Below are positions 27,111-35,461 of a stretch of 49,490 nt of DNA, one piece after another. Source of the stretch: Kamptonema formosum PCC 10802 (GTDB lineage: Bacteria > Cyanobacteriota > Cyanobacteriia > Cyanobacteriales > Oscillatoriaceae); contig NZ_KB235948.1 of NCBI RefSeq assembly GCF_000332335.1, forward strand, positions 3,828,720-3,878,209. Reading direction: 5' to 3'. Every line of letters starts with the position of its first letter. The stretch's first letter is position 1. The notes below the pieces were generated by a model. The model did not search any database. It had not been told where the DNA came from and saw nothing but the letters and a program-made list of their open reading frames with translations. The translations under genes and the position numbers were made by a program.

Positions 27111-27596
27111 CTAACTGCCTCGCTCATCCCTATCTCTTTTTTCTGCTATCATATATTCAGGAATCCAAAATCTATCTGGAGACATCAGGATAGCCACCGG
27201 CACAAAGATATCGACATCTCTGCCTCCTAAATTCGCCGGTGGCAGGAACCCAAAAAGTTCCCCCTCACTCCTCACCTCTTCCAGGATATCAGCAAAATAC
27301 TTTTGAAGATCGTCGGCATATAAGCAGTGGATTCCCCTCTCGTGTTCATAATATGCCTCCTCCTCGGGAAGATACTGAGAGGGTTTGAGCCCCTGCATGA
27401 GATACCCCAGCCTGTTAAACTCCTCAACCGGGATGATAGCCGCTACTTCTTCACCGGCTTGCTGCAAGAGGATGCGCTCGCCTTCAACCAGCACTCTTCT
27501 CATTATATCAACCAAGCCCTCCCGAACTTCATCAGTTGATAAGCGGATAAATCCCTCGCCCTCACCGGCACACTGTTGATTCCTCAGCGTTTCCAT
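27111..27596 (-). CDS. Phd/YefM-like antitoxin-domain protein with extra C-terminal domain
   Basis: This 161-residue protein is counted from ATG 27596; a TTG at 27605 is an alternative. Residues about 16-70 (IRLSTDEVREGLVDIMRRV, GERILLQQAGEEVAAIIPVEEF) match Phd/YefM-type antitoxins and resemble the antitoxin at 28090-28407. The remaining 90 residues (from about LKPSQYLPEEEAYYEHERG) are acidic at first and then contain FVPVAILMSPDRFWIPEYMIAE, which is not recognised. Antitoxins of this type usually carry only a short toxin-binding tail, so the C-terminal part may be a fused or distinct domain. No toxin gene lies next to it, which makes it an orphan. It may regulate its own promoter by DNA binding, as is known for the family. 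Confidence 0.75.
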   Translation of the reverse strand: METLRNQQCAGEGEGFIRLSTDEVREGLVDIMRRVLVEGERILLQQAGEEVAAIIPVEEFNRLGYLMQGLKPSQYLPEEEAYYEHERGIHCLYADDLQKYFADILEEVRSEGELFGFLPPANLGGRDVDIFVPVAILMSPDRFWIPEYMIAEKRDRDERGS

Positions 27597-27814
27597 ATCC
27601 CGCAACCCTCACATTCTTCTATTCACGCCCACTCTGAATATCCAGCCCTAAGCCGGCTGGCAAACTTTCTCGGAAGCTAGTCCCATAGAGCTAGCTATCG
27701 CGCCACTCACCCGCCGCGCAGTTTAAGAAACCAGGTTCCTTAACCCCTCCTGTAGAGACGCGACATGCCCTTGTTCCCACACCTGCATTGCACGAAGGAT
27801 TTAGATTTGCTATA

Positions 27815-28090
27815 TTATAGATCGCGATAAATTTCGCGCCGGTGTCCCACCCGCACCACAGCCACCAGAAGCCGGTCATCCTCTATCCGGTAAATGACCC
27901 GATATTCTCCAGCACGAATCCGCAAAAGTCCCGGATATCCTTGTAAGGCTTTAACTCCAGGTGGGCGCGGATTTTCTGCTAGAGCCTGAATTTTAGCGTT
28001 GATGCGCGAACGTTGATTTTGTGGTAAAGCATTCAATGCCCTTCGAGCCTGAGGAGAGAAGAAAATTTGGTAGCTGCTATCTTGAGGCAT
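27815..28090 (-). CDS. RelE/ParE-family toxin
   Basis: This 91-residue protein matches RelE-type ribosome-dependent mRNA endonucleases: IFFSPQARRALNALPQNQRS, then PPGVKALQGYPGLLRIRAGE with YRVIYRIEDDRLLVAVVRVG and a final HRREIYRDL. The basic and aromatic residues of the RelE fold (R in LRIRAGEYR, and the C-terminal HRREIY) are present, so it is likely active. Its start overlaps the antitoxin stop by one base (TAATG), the usual translational coupling. The pair should form a type II toxin-antitoxin module that autoregulates. The 224-bp gap to the gene at 27596 includes a TAGAGACGCGA-type repeat piece near 27750. Confidence 0.92.
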   Translation of the reverse strand: MPQDSSYQIFFSPQARRALNALPQNQRSRINAKIQALAENPRPPGVKALQGYPGLLRIRAGEYRVIYRIEDDRLLVAVVRVGHRREIYRDL

Positions 28091-28407
28091 TACTCTAACC
28101 CCAGTTCCTTTTTAATTTGCTCGTAGGGAATGTAGTCTTCAGGGTTCGTCTCGGCCAAAATCTTCTTAGCCTCCTCTACATCCATCTCGTCTTCCAACTT
28201 TTCAATGACCCGCTCCAAAAACCAAAATTCCTCTATCGAGATAATAGCCGCCACGTCTTTGCCGTCTTGACTGACAATCACCCGCTGCTCGCCCGCCGCC
28301 ACCCGGCTAACGGTTTCCGCAAACTTATCTCGCGCCTCATCCGCACTGACGCGCACAATCGGGCTATCCTCAGGGGTTAGGTATCCTTCAGCCATCACAG
28401 GTTCCAT
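28090..28407 (-). CDS. Phd/YefM-family antitoxin
   Basis: This 105-residue protein counts from ATG 28407; a second in-frame ATG lies at 28395. An upstream in-frame ATG at 28488 is less likely because it would run into the metH start on the other strand. [20 protein letters not shown] and [21 protein letters not shown] form the DNA-binding Phd fold. The acidic C-terminal tail ([20 protein letters not shown]) should wrap the RelE toxin encoded next to it. The start lies 81 bp from the divergent metH start, so the two promoters must overlap. Confidence 0.9.
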   Translation of the reverse strand: MEPVMAEGYLTPEDSPIVRVSADEARDKFAETVSRVAAGEQRVIVSQDGKDVAAIISIEEFWFLERVIEKLEDEMDVEEAKKILAETNPEDYIPYEQIKKELGLE

Positions 28408-28487
28408 TGAGTTGCTCCAGTCGTTGGGAAATATTGCAGAATAGAATAAATTGTAAATCAAGACTCTTTTTCCTACCGAGATCGCCA

Positions 28488-31400
28488 ATGAAAAGCCCTT
28501 TCCTCGAACGCCTCCACAGCCCAGAGCGCCCCGTCATCGTCTTCGATGGGGCGATGGGCACCAACCTGCAAACCCAAAACTTGACAGCAGACGACTTTGG
28601 CGGTAAAGAGTACGAAGGCTGCAACGAGTATCTGGTGCACACCAAACCGGAAGCGGTGGAAAAAGTCCACCGGGGCTTCTTTGAAGCCGGTGCGGATGTC
28701 ATCGAAACCGACACCTTCGGCGCTACTTCCATTGTCCTCGCGGAGTACAACCTCGCAGACCTAGCCTATGACCTAAACAAAACCGCCGCCTCCCTCGCCA
28801 AGCGCATCGCGGCGGAATACTCCACCCCAGAAAAGCCCCGGTTTGTCGCCGGCTCGATGGGCCCAGGCACCAAACTGCCCACCCTGGGACATATTGATTA
28901 TGACACCCTGAAGGCCGCTTTTGCGGAACAGGCGTCGGGACTCTACGACGGCGGCGCGGATTTGTTAATCGTCGAAACGTGCCAGGACGTGCTGCAAATC
29001 AAGGCGGCGCTCAATGCCATTGAAGAAGTATTCCAACAAAAAGGCAGTCGGATTCCAATCATGGTGTCCGTGACGATGGAAACCACCGGCACCATGCTCG
29101 TCGGTTCCGATATCAGCGCCGTGGTGGCCATTCTCGAACCCTACCCCATTGATATCTTAGGGCTGAACTGCGCCACCGGCCCCGATCGCATGTCCGAGCA
29201 CATCCGCTACCTCTCCCAGCACTCGCCGTTCGTGGTTTCCTGCATCCCCAATGCCGGTTTGCCGGAAAATATTGGCGGACAAGCGCACTACCGGCTCACC
29301 CCGATGGAACTGCGCATGTCTCTGATGCACTTCGTCGAGGACTTGGGTGTGCAAGTCATTGGCGGGTGTTGCGGAACCCGACCGGCACACATTGAGCAGC
29401 TGGCGGAAATTTCCAAAACCCTGCACCCGAAACCCCGTCCTGTGCGGCGTTCGGCGGAGCGCCCCTCACGCGAGGCTTTGCAGTATGTGCCGGCGGCGGC
29501 GTCAATTTACAGCACCCAGCCCTACGAACAGGATAACTCCTTTTTAATTGTTGGCGAGCGCCTCAACGCCAGCGGTTCTAAAAAGTGCCGCGAGTTGCTC
29601 AATGCCGAAGATTGGGATGGGTTGGTGTCAATGGCGCGGGAGCAAGTGCGGGAAGGCGCACATGTCCTCGATGTCAACGTCGATTATGTCGGGCGCGACG
29701 GCGTGCGCGACATGCGGGAATTGGTGTCGCGACTGGTGACAAATGCCACGCTTCCCCTGATGCTGGACTCGACAGAGTGGGAGAAAATGGAAGCAGGTTT
29801 GAAGGTTGCCGGTGGCAAATGCCTGCTCAATTCCACCAACTTTGAAGACGGGGAGCCGCGCTTTTTCAAAGTGCTGGAACTGGCGAAAAAATACGGTGCC
29901 GGTGTGGTGGTGGGCACCATTGACGAAGACGGGATGGCGCGGACCGCTGAGAAGAAGTTTGCGATCGCCCAGCGAGCCTATCGCGCCGCGATCGAATACG
30001 GCATCCCCGCCTACGAGATATTTTTTGACACCCTCGCCCTGCCAATTTCCACCGGCATCGAAGAAGATCGCGCCAATGGCAAAGCCACCATTGAGTCAAT
30101 TCGCCGCATCCGGCAAGAACTCCCAGGATGTCACATTCTCCTCGGCGTTTCTAACATCTCGTTTGGCTTAAACCCCGTGGCGCGACAAGTGCTGAATTCC
30201 ATGTTCCTGCACGAGGCGATGGGAGCGGGGATGGATGCGGCAATTGTCAGCGCCAGCAAGATTTTGCCCCTGGCAAAGATTGACCCCGCACATCAGGAAA
30301 TCTGCCGGCAGCTGATTTATGACGAGCGCCGGTTTGAGGGGAATGTCTGCATTTATGACCCTCTGGCGAAACTGACAGAGCTGTTTCAGGGGAAAACGGC
30401 AAAGCGCGATCGCACTCAGGATGAAAGCCTGCCGGTGGAGGAGCGCCTCAAGCGCCACATCATCGACGGCGAGCGCATTGGATTGGAGGCGCAACTCGCC
30501 AAAGCCCTGGAAAAATATCCCCCTCTGGAGATTATCAACACCTTCCTGCTGGATGGCATGAAAGTGGTGGGGGAACTTTTCGGGTCGGGGCAAATGCAGC
30601 TGCCTTTTGTGCTACAATCAGCTGAGACGATGAAAGCCGCCGTGGCGTACTTGGAGCCGTTCATGGAAAAGTCGGAAGCCGGCGATAATGCCAAGGGGAC
30701 TTTTGTGATTGCTACCGTTAAGGGGGATGTGCACGACATCGGGAAGAACCTGGTGGATATCATCCTGAGCAATAACGGCTACCGCGTGATAAACTTGGGA
30801 ATTAAGCAGCCGGTGGAGAATATCATCGAGGCTTACGAAAAGCACAAGGCAGACTGCATTGCGATGAGCGGGCTGCTGGTGAAGTCCACTGCGTTTATGA
30901 AGGAGAACCTGGAGGTGTTCAACGAGCGGGGGATTACCGTGCCGGTGATTTTGGGCGGTGCGGCGCTGACGCCCAAGTTTGTCCATCAGGATTGCCAGAA
31001 CACTTACAAGGGTAAGGTGGTTTATGGCAAGGATGCCTTCTCTGACTTGCACTTCATGGATAAGTTAATGCCGGCGAAGGCAGCGGGGAAATGGGATGAT
31101 TTGCAGGGATTTCTCGATGAGGTTGAGGGGAATGGACACGCGCCGGCTGAGAGCGGCACTCACACTGCCAAGCCTTCTTCTATCGAGGGAGAGGGGGGTG
31201 TGAGTGAAGCGCCTCAAACGCTAGTCGTGGATACGCGGCGATCTGAGGCGGTTGCGGTTGATATTGAGCGCCCGACTCCGCCTTTCTGGGGGGCGCGGGT
31301 GCTGCAGCCAGAGGATATTGCGCTGGAGGAGGTTTTGTGGTATTTGGATTTGCAGGCGCTGATTGTGGGGCAGTGGCAATTCCGCAAGCCGAAGGAGCAG

Positions 31401-32096
31401 TCGCGCGAGGAGTATGACGCTTTCTTGGCGGAGAAGGTTTATCCGGTTTTGGAGGAGTGGAAGCGCCAGATTGTTGAGGAGAAGCTGTTGCAGCCGCAGG
31501 TGGTTTACGGGTATTTTCCCTGTCAGGCTGAGGGGAATTCCCTGCTTCTCTATGAGGCGGGGGTGATGAGCAGCCAAGACGCCACAGACGCCAAGGTGCC
31601 GGTGGCGAAGTTTGATTTCCCGCGCCAGAAGTCGATGCGCCGGTTGTGCATTGCTGATTTCTTTGCGCCGGTGGAGTCGGGGGCGATTGATGTGTTCCCG
31701 ATGCAGGCGGTGACGGTGGGGAATGTGGCGACGGAGTTCGCGCAGAAGCTGTTTGCGGCGAATCAGTATACGGATTACCTGTATTTTCACGGGTTGGCGG
31801 TGCAAACTGCAGAGGCGCTGGCGGAGTGGACTCACGCGCGTATTCGCCGGGAGTTGGGATTTGCTAGTGAGGAACCGGATAATATTCGGGATGTTTTGGC
31901 GCAGCGGTATCGCGGTTCGCGGTACAGTTTTGGCTATCCGGCTTGTCCGAATATTCGGGACCAGTACCAGCAGTTGGAGTTGCTGGGTTGCGAGCGCATT
32001 AACCTGTATATGGATGAGAGCGAGCAGCTCTATCCGGAGCAGTCTACTACTGCGATTGTGACTTATCATCCGGCGGCGAAATATTTCAGCGCTTGA
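28488..32096 (+). CDS. metH: Cobalamin-dependent methionine synthase
   Basis: This 1202-residue enzyme transfers a methyl group from 5-methyltetrahydrofolate to homocysteine through cob(I)alamin. The start at 28488 gives [20 protein letters not shown] followed by GAMGTNLQ, matching the family N-terminus. The homocysteine domain has zinc ligands in LGLNCATGP and IGGCCGTRP. The pterin domain begins near residue 365 with [14 protein letters not shown]. The cobalamin cap and domain follow, with His749 in [10 protein letters not shown] as the lower axial ligand, plus ILGGAALT. The C-terminal AdoMet reactivation domain has [12 protein letters not shown]. All modules are present, so it should be functional. 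A low-complexity linker lies near residues 885-920, and a short repeat-encoded insertion (SSQDATDAK) sits near residue 1030. No cobalamin riboswitch is visible in the 81-bp upstream gap. Confidence 0.97.
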   Translation: MKSPFLERLHSPERPVIVFDGAMGTNLQTQNLTADDFGGKEYEGCNEYLVHTKPEAVEKVHRGFFEAGADVIETDTFGATSIVLAEYNLADLAYDLNKTAASLAKRIAAEYSTPEKPRFVAGSMGPGTKLPTLGHIDYDTLKAAFAEQASGLYDGGADLLIVETCQDVLQIKAALNAIEEVFQQKGSRIPIMVSVTMETTGTMLVGSDISAVVAILEPYPIDILGLNCATGPDRMSEHIRYLSQHSPFVVSCIPNAGLPENIGGQAHYRLTPMELRMSLMHFVEDLGVQVIGGCCGTRPAHIEQLAEISKTLHPKPRPVRRSAERPSREALQYVPAAASIYSTQPYEQDNSFLIVGERLNASGSKKCRELLNAEDWDGLVSMAREQVREGAHVLDVNVDYVGRDGVRDMRELVSRLVTNATLPLMLDSTEWEKMEAGLKVAGGKCLLNSTNFEDGEPRFFKVLELAKKYGAGVVVGTIDEDGMARTAEKKFAIAQRAYRAAIEYGIPAYEIFFDTLALPISTGIEEDRANGKATIESIRRIRQELPGCHILLGVSNISFGLNPVARQVLNSMFLHEAMGAGMDAAIVSASKILPLAKIDPAHQEICRQLIYDERRFEGNVCIYDPLAKLTELFQGKTAKRDRTQDESLPVEERLKRHIIDGERIGLEAQLAKALEKYPPLEIINTFLLDGMKVVGELFGSGQMQLPFVLQSAETMKAAVAYLEPFMEKSEAGDNAKGTFVIATVKGDVHDIGKNLVDIILSNNGYRVINLGIKQPVENIIEAYEKHKADCIAMSGLLVKSTAFMKENLEVFNERGITVPVILGGAALTPKFVHQDCQNTYKGKVVYGKDAFSDLHFMDKLMPAKAAGKWDDLQGFLDEVEGNGHAPAESGTHTAKPSSIEGEGGVSEAPQTLVVDTRRSEAVAVDIERPTPPFWGARVLQPEDIALEEVLWYLDLQALIVGQWQFRKPKEQSREEYDAFLAEKVYPVLEEWKRQIVEEKLLQPQVVYGYFPCQAEGNSLLLYEAGVMSSQDATDAKVPVAKFDFPRQKSMRRLCIADFFAPVESGAIDVFPMQAVTVGNVATEFAQKLFAANQYTDYLYFHGLAVQTAEALAEWTHARIRRELGFASEEPDNIRDVLAQRYRGSRYSFGYPACPNIRDQYQQLELLGCERINLYMDESEQLYPEQSTTAIVTYHPAAKYFSA
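31574..31596. repeat. 23-bp palindromic repeat inside metH (copy 2)
   Basis: The sequence reads CCAAGACGCC then ACAGACGCCAAGG. It is the reverse complement of 18228-18250 with one difference. It encodes part of QDATDAK at about residues 1029-1036, between conserved blocks of the AdoMet domain, and keeps the frame. Confidence 0.8.
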
Positions 32097-32115
32097 TAAG
32101 TGGGTCCAGAAAACG

Positions 32116-32223
32116 GCAGAATGAATTCTGCCGCTATCCAGACAAAGCCCGCCTTCGCGGGCTAAGATTTCTCGTTCCCAGGTTCTGCCTGGGAACGAGT
32201 TGCGGGAGGCTCCGCCTCCCAGC
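32116..32223. repeat. Cluster of palindromic cyanobacterial repeats after metH
   Basis: Four hairpins follow one another. GGCAGAAT/ATTCTGCC lies at about 32113-32131 and AGCCCGCC/GGCGGGCT-like TTCG-capped arms at about 32146-32164. CTCGTTCCCAGG/CCTGGGAACGAG lies at 32171-32199 with a 5-nt loop, and GGGAGG/CCTCCC just after it. They lie 20 bp beyond the metH stop and may end its transcript, although there is no T-run. The first two recur on the far side of the 17-bp array. Confidence 0.75.
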
Positions 32224-32225
32224 GC

Positions 32226-32465
32226 AAATCGGCAGAATCAATAAGCCGGCAGAATCAATAAGCCGGCAGCATGAATCAGCCGGCAGCATGAATAAGCCGG
32301 CAGAATCAATAAGCCGGCAGAATCAATCAGCCGGCAGAATCAATAAGCCGGCAGAATCAATCAGCCGGCAGAATCAATCAGCCGGCAGAATCAATAAATC
32401 GGCAGAATCAATCAGCCGGCAGCATGAATAAGCCGGCAGCATGAATCAGCCGGCAGAATGAATTC
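32226..32465. repeat. 17-bp direct-repeat array, about 14 units
   Basis: Units of the form CCGGCAGAATCAATAAG or CCGGCAGCATGAATCAG follow each other without spacers. Only the second, third and last positions of the AATCAATAAG part vary. The array ends in GGCAGAATGAATTCTGCCGC followed by AGCCCGCCTTCGCGGGCT, the same two hairpins that precede it at 32113-32164. An open frame crosses the array only because 17-bp units lacking stops are repeated. Confidence 0.85.
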
Positions 32466-32610
32466 TGCCGCTATACAAACGAAGCCCGCCTTCGCGGGCT
32501 AATATTAAGCCGGGGTTCAGCCTGTGGTAGAGCTGCGGGTCCCACCGGCTCCCTTCTCCCCTGAAAAGAAAGCGCGGCATCCCCGCCTACATTTTAGGGA
32601 AATTTGTTGC

Positions 32611-32616
32611 TATAAT
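32611..32616 (+). promoter_or_regulatory. Candidate -10 box (TATAAT)
   Basis: TATAAT occurs in TGCTATAATAGAAACG, 39 bp upstream of the ATG at 32655. The -35 region is not clear. Confidence 0.4.
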
Positions 32617-32654
32617 AGAAACGACACCGGCACAGCAACCCAAGAGAGGTTAAC

Positions 32655-32723
32655 ATGGCAGAAGTCAAGATTATCCGCAAATCAAAGGTTTGTAGTTGGG
32701 CTTTAGCCCAAAGAGGTTTGTAG
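32655..32723 (+). pseudogene. Start of a small gene cut off by a repeat array
   Basis: A good start region is visible: TATAAT at 32611-32616, AGAGAGG at 32643-32649 and ATG at 32655, then MAEVKIIRKS. The frame then runs into the 28-30 bp repeat array and stops at 32721 (TAG of the second unit). No continuation of the frame is recognisable after the array. It is probably a disrupted gene, or a short leader whose repeats are functional. Confidence 0.5.
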
Positions 32724-33003
32724 TTGGGCTTTAGCCCAAAGAGGTTTGTAGTTGGGCTTTAGCCCAATCCAAGGTTTGTAGTTGGGCTTTAGCCCAATCC
32801 AAGGTTTGTAGTTGGGCTTTAGCCCAAAGAGGTTTGTAGTTGGGCTTTAGCCCAAAGAGGTTTGTAGTTGGGCTTTAGCCCAATCCAAGGTTTGTAGTTG
32901 GGCTTTAGCCCAAAGAGGTTTGTAGTTGGGCTTTAGCCCAAAGAGGTTTGTAGTTGGGCTTTAGCCCAAAGAGGTTTGTAGTTGGGCTTTAGCCCAACCC
33001 AAG
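32692..33003. repeat. Eleven-copy array of a 28-30 bp palindromic repeat
   Basis: The core AGGTTTGTAGTTGGGCTTTA plus GCCCAA occurs eleven times. Spacers are AAAG-type (28-bp period) or ATCC-type (30-bp period). Every copy contains the perfect palindrome TTGGGCT-TT-AGCCCAA. There are no unique spacers, so it is not a CRISPR. TCCGCAAATCAAAGG at about 32674 and CCAAGGTTAATTTGCGGA at about 32999 bracket the array as imperfect inverted repeats. Confidence 0.88.
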
Positions 33004-33044
33004 GTTAATTTGCGGAAAGCCGGCGTTGGGGGAGTTAGGCGAGG

Positions 33045-33074
33045 TTGACAGTTGGGGAGGCGCTGTGCTATAGT
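33045..33074 (+). promoter_or_regulatory. Sigma70-type promoter of the toxin-antitoxin pair
   Basis: TTGACA at 33045-33050 and TATAGT at 33069-33074 are 18 bp apart. The antitoxin ATG follows 40 bp later. This is the best promoter match in the window. Confidence 0.65.
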
Positions 33075-33114
33075 TAATTTGAGAATACCTAACTAAAATG
33101 AGAGATAACCAACG

Positions 33115-33324
33115 ATGAATTTCAAGGATGTAGTCGAGGTAATCAAAAATCTTTCCACAGATGAAAAACAGGAAATTCAATGGCTGTTGCACCAATATCT
33201 TCGTGAAGAGCGCCGGCAGAAGATATATGATAACTTCCAGTTAGCACAGGTCGAAGAACAAAAAGGGGGACTGAAGTTTTCCTCCAATATTAACGAACTG
33301 AGACAGCTGATAGAGGAAGAATAG
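33115..33324 (+). CDS. Small antitoxin-like protein
   Basis: This 69-residue protein is mostly helical and charged: VVEVIKNLSTDEKQEIQWLL, then REERRQKIYDNFQLAQVEEQ and a final ELRQLIEEE. It shows no clear DNA-binding motif. Its role is inferred from position: it has a strong promoter upstream, and its stop overlaps the start of the RelE-like toxin gene by one base (TAGTG). Short helical proteins of this kind beginning with a ...LSxxEKxxIxxLL pattern commonly accompany such toxins in cyanobacteria. Confidence 0.82.
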   Translation: MNFKDVVEVIKNLSTDEKQEIQWLLHQYLREERRQKIYDNFQLAQVEEQKGGLKFSSNINELRQLIEEE

Positions 33325-33590
33325 TGGAAGTTAGTTTCAGCTTCCCATTCAAACGCGACTTCAAAAAGCGCATCAAAGGCAACGCAGATTTAGAGGTGAG
33401 GTTTTGGCAAAAATTGGAACAGTTCACTGCTGATCCATTTGAGCCGAGTTTGAAAACGCACAAACTCTCAGGCAAGCTTAAGGAATTTTGGAGTTTTAGT
33501 CTGGATTACGAGGAGAGGGTATTGTTCTACTTTACAGAAGACGAAAAAGCTGTGTTTGTAGATATCGGCAGCCATGATGAGGTGTATTAA
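33324..33590 (+). CDS. RelE/YafQ-type toxin
   Basis: This 88-residue protein starts at GTG 33324. FPFKRDFKKRIKGNADLEV, PSLKTHKLSGKLKEFWSFSL followed by DYEERVLFYF, and the C-terminal VFVDIGSHDEVY follow the type II toxin family closely. The His-Asp-Glu-Val-Tyr ending is characteristic of this mRNA-interferase branch. It is translationally coupled to the antitoxin gene before it. The pair is distinct from the RelE/Phd pair at 27.8-28.4 kb, so the window has two type II modules. Confidence 0.9.
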   Translation: MEVSFSFPFKRDFKKRIKGNADLEVRFWQKLEQFTADPFEPSLKTHKLSGKLKEFWSFSLDYEERVLFYFTEDEKAVFVDIGSHDEVY

Positions 33591-33833
33591 GCAGTACGGG
33601 TTGCGCCAGCACAACTGTTATGGGTTATAATATAGTAGACCGCAGCCCAGTAAGGATAGATTCGAGTCGGTGGGGGTTGTGGGCGGAAATGTGGCAATGG
33701 AGGGGTGCCGGCAATCGGGCAAAGTGTGCCGGTGAAGCCGGTGAGAGCACCCTTGGAAGGTTGGGCTAAAGCCTAGGGGGGTGCGGGTTTGTCCAGTTTT
33801 AATCCGCACCTTTCGTTACAAAATTCTGCTAAT

Positions 33834-34442
33834 TTAGGATCTTTCTTTTCTTAAAGACGTTCTTGAGCTACTGCCTTTCCTGTAGAATTCTAAGCGATCG
33901 GCGAAAAACTCTATCACTAACTCGTTGCTATTCCTATCACAGGACTCTATCCCTGGCGATCTAGAATAGTCTGTATAGCTACCTGTAAAAACATTTACGC
34001 TTAAAGTTCCGCTGTAGCGATAAACGCTTGTTCCTTTTTCAGAGGAAATTGAATAAACAGCTATATTCGATTCCTGAATATAGAAAATACTGATTTTATT
34101 TGTGATATTTTCGTAACTGGAGCTGAAGCAGTAACCGTAATAGTATCTGCTTTCTTCTGTGCCAGTGTAAAAACCTGTATATTGATTGCGTTGCTTAGCC
34201 TCCCTTACCTCTTGCGATAGTTTACTTACCTTTTCGGATAGTTCTGTAACTTGCCTTTTGAATTCTTCAATTTGCCTTTGTGCATTTCGTTCTCGATCGA
34301 GAAGAGCTAAATTTTTAAAATTAAAAATTAAAGAGTAGATGACAAAAAAAATTAAAAAGAGTCCTAAAACAGACAGAGAGAGATCGGACAGTAACTCGAA
34401 TATAGAGTCGTCCTTCCTGTTTTTGTGCTTCGCTCGTCTCAT
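33834..34442 (-). CDS. MotB/ExbD-like membrane protein with coiled coil and novel C-terminal domain
   Basis: This 202-residue protein has a short basic N-terminus (MRRAKHKNRKDD), then Asp20 at the mouth of a single membrane helix (about 21-41). In MotB, ExbD and ZorB an aspartate in this place carries the proton. A coiled coil spans about 46-84 (RQIEEFKRQVTELSEKVSKL). The last 115 residues are beta-rich and aromatic (TEESRYYYGYCFSSSYENIT, ELVIEFFADRLEFYRKG) and are not the OmpA peptidoglycan-binding domain of MotB and ZorB. The start overlaps the stop of the MotA/ExbB-like gene by 4 bp (ATGA), so both proteins are made together and presumably form one complex. The DNA is more AT-rich than its neighbours and lacks the TGCCGGTG octamer, suggesting transfer. 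Confidence 0.8.
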   Translation of the reverse strand: MRRAKHKNRKDDSIFELLSDLSLSVLGLFLIFFVIYSLIFNFKNLALLDRERNAQRQIEEFKRQVTELSEKVSKLSQEVREAKQRNQYTGFYTGTEESRYYYGYCFSSSYENITNKISIFYIQESNIAVYSISSEKGTSVYRYSGTLSVNVFTGSYTDYSRSPGIESCDRNSNELVIEFFADRLEFYRKGSSSRTSLRKERS

Positions 34443-35461
34443 CGCTTGAAATTGAGATAGGGGTAAAGGCCAACAATAACGACACTAATAATAATTAAGA
34501 GAGTCACTAATAATTTCATAGTATTTAAAATTGCGCTGATTGCTTCTTTAATTTTATCAAGCAATTTTTTAACCTGGTTTTGAGCATCTACCTGACTTTG
34601 ATTGCCTAAACCTTGAGCGAGCGATTCTAGTTTTTTACCTGCAAAGGTCATACTTTGAGTGTATTGCACTAACTGATGCTCAATTATTTGGGCTGAATTA
34701 ATAAAATAATGTAGGCTTTCATAAGCCTCTGAAAGCTCGCGTAAATCTCTTTCCCATATCTGCTTTTGTAAAGAAGGAATAACTTCCACTTCTGCCTTAT
34801 ACCTGATATTATCTAACAAATCTTCAATTAAATTGGTAGTAGCGTGGCTCAACAATTTCAAGAAAAGACCACCTAGAACCGCGCCTGCTAGAGTTGTGAC
34901 GAATGCACTAGACATTCCAGAGAGCGCATCCCCAAGCCCCGAGATAGAATTTGTGATTTGAGGAGATGTTAGGTTATCAGCTAATAAGCTGTTTTTTATG
35001 CTCTCCATAGCCTGAGAAAGTCCTCTCATAGAAACAGTTAAGCCTAAAACCGTTCCAATCATTCCTAACGTGACTAGCAGGTTGGCAAATAGCTGAACCC
35101 AGCTCTCTCTCCTCATAAGTCTGTTTTCAATTAGGCTTAGCGAGAACTCCTGATCTATCGACAGTTTGTTCTGAGCTACAAGATTTATATTGGCGACATG
35201 TTCCTCAAACAAACCTTTGGAATAGCCGATCATTTTAAATTGTAAATAAATTTTTATAGTATTAAGCGTGTTAACAAAAAGCGCTAGAAAAAATATAACT
35301 ACGATCAGGGAAGTAACTCCTGTACTGTCAGCATAGTCATTGTGACTGTTCAAATCATGGTTAGCAGAATACCAATGTTGCCATGCTGCAACAAACGTTG
35401 TCAGGGTAGCAGCCAACCAAAGTAACCAAATCAAAAAATCTCTACTGCCTCTCCCAGTCAT
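34439..35461 (-). CDS. MotA/TolQ/ExbB-like proton-channel protein
   Basis: This 340-residue protein has hydrophobic helices at about 9-30, 47-70, 120-146, 178-203 and 316-336. The third and fourth match the MotA/TolQ/ExbB core: ANLLVTLGMIGTVLGLTVSM carries the G-T-V-x-G motif, and AFVTTLAGAVLGGLFLKLL carries the Thr-rich motif that lines the channel. Between helices 4 and 5 lies a long helical region (about 205-300). A fifth helix at the very C-terminus is not usual for ExbB or MotA. Together with the downstream MotB-like partner it should form a 5:2-type rotary proton channel that uses the proton motive force. Its cargo or effector is unknown. No flagellar, TonB or Zorya ZorC/ZorD-like gene is in the window. 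Confidence 0.85.
   Translation of the reverse strand: MTGRGSRDFLIWLLWLAATLTTFVAAWQHWYSANHDLNSHNDYADSTGVTSLIVVIFFLALFVNTLNTIKIYLQFKMIGYSKGLFEEHVANINLVAQNKLSIDQEFSLSLIENRLMRRESWVQLFANLLVTLGMIGTVLGLTVSMRGLSQAMESIKNSLLADNLTSPQITNSISGLGDALSGMSSAFVTTLAGAVLGGLFLKLLSHATTNLIEDLLDNIRYKAEVEVIPSLQKQIWERDLRELSEAYESLHYFINSAQIIEHQLVQYTQSMTFAGKKLESLAQGLGNQSQVDAQNQVKKLLDKIKEAISAILNTMKLLVTLLIIISVVIVGLYPYLNFKR

Noticed and set aside
28407-28487. Upstream start for metH or a cobalamin riboswitch
   Set aside because: The extra 27 residues do not match MetH and overlap the antitoxin promoter. The 81-bp gap is too short for a cobalamin riboswitch and no B12-box was seen.
31221-32069. 282-residue minus-strand frame opposite metH
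   Set aside because: It is Leu/Arg-rich shadow translation of the MetH activation domain.
32692-33003. CRISPR array
   Set aside because: The repeats follow each other directly with a 28-30 bp period and only 4-6 variable bases. There are no unique spacers of CRISPR length and no cas genes.
33834-35461. A complete Zorya defence system
   Set aside because: Only a ZorA/ZorB-like pair is present. No ZorC, ZorD or ZorE-like helicase or nuclease is adjacent, and the partner lacks the OmpA domain of ZorB.
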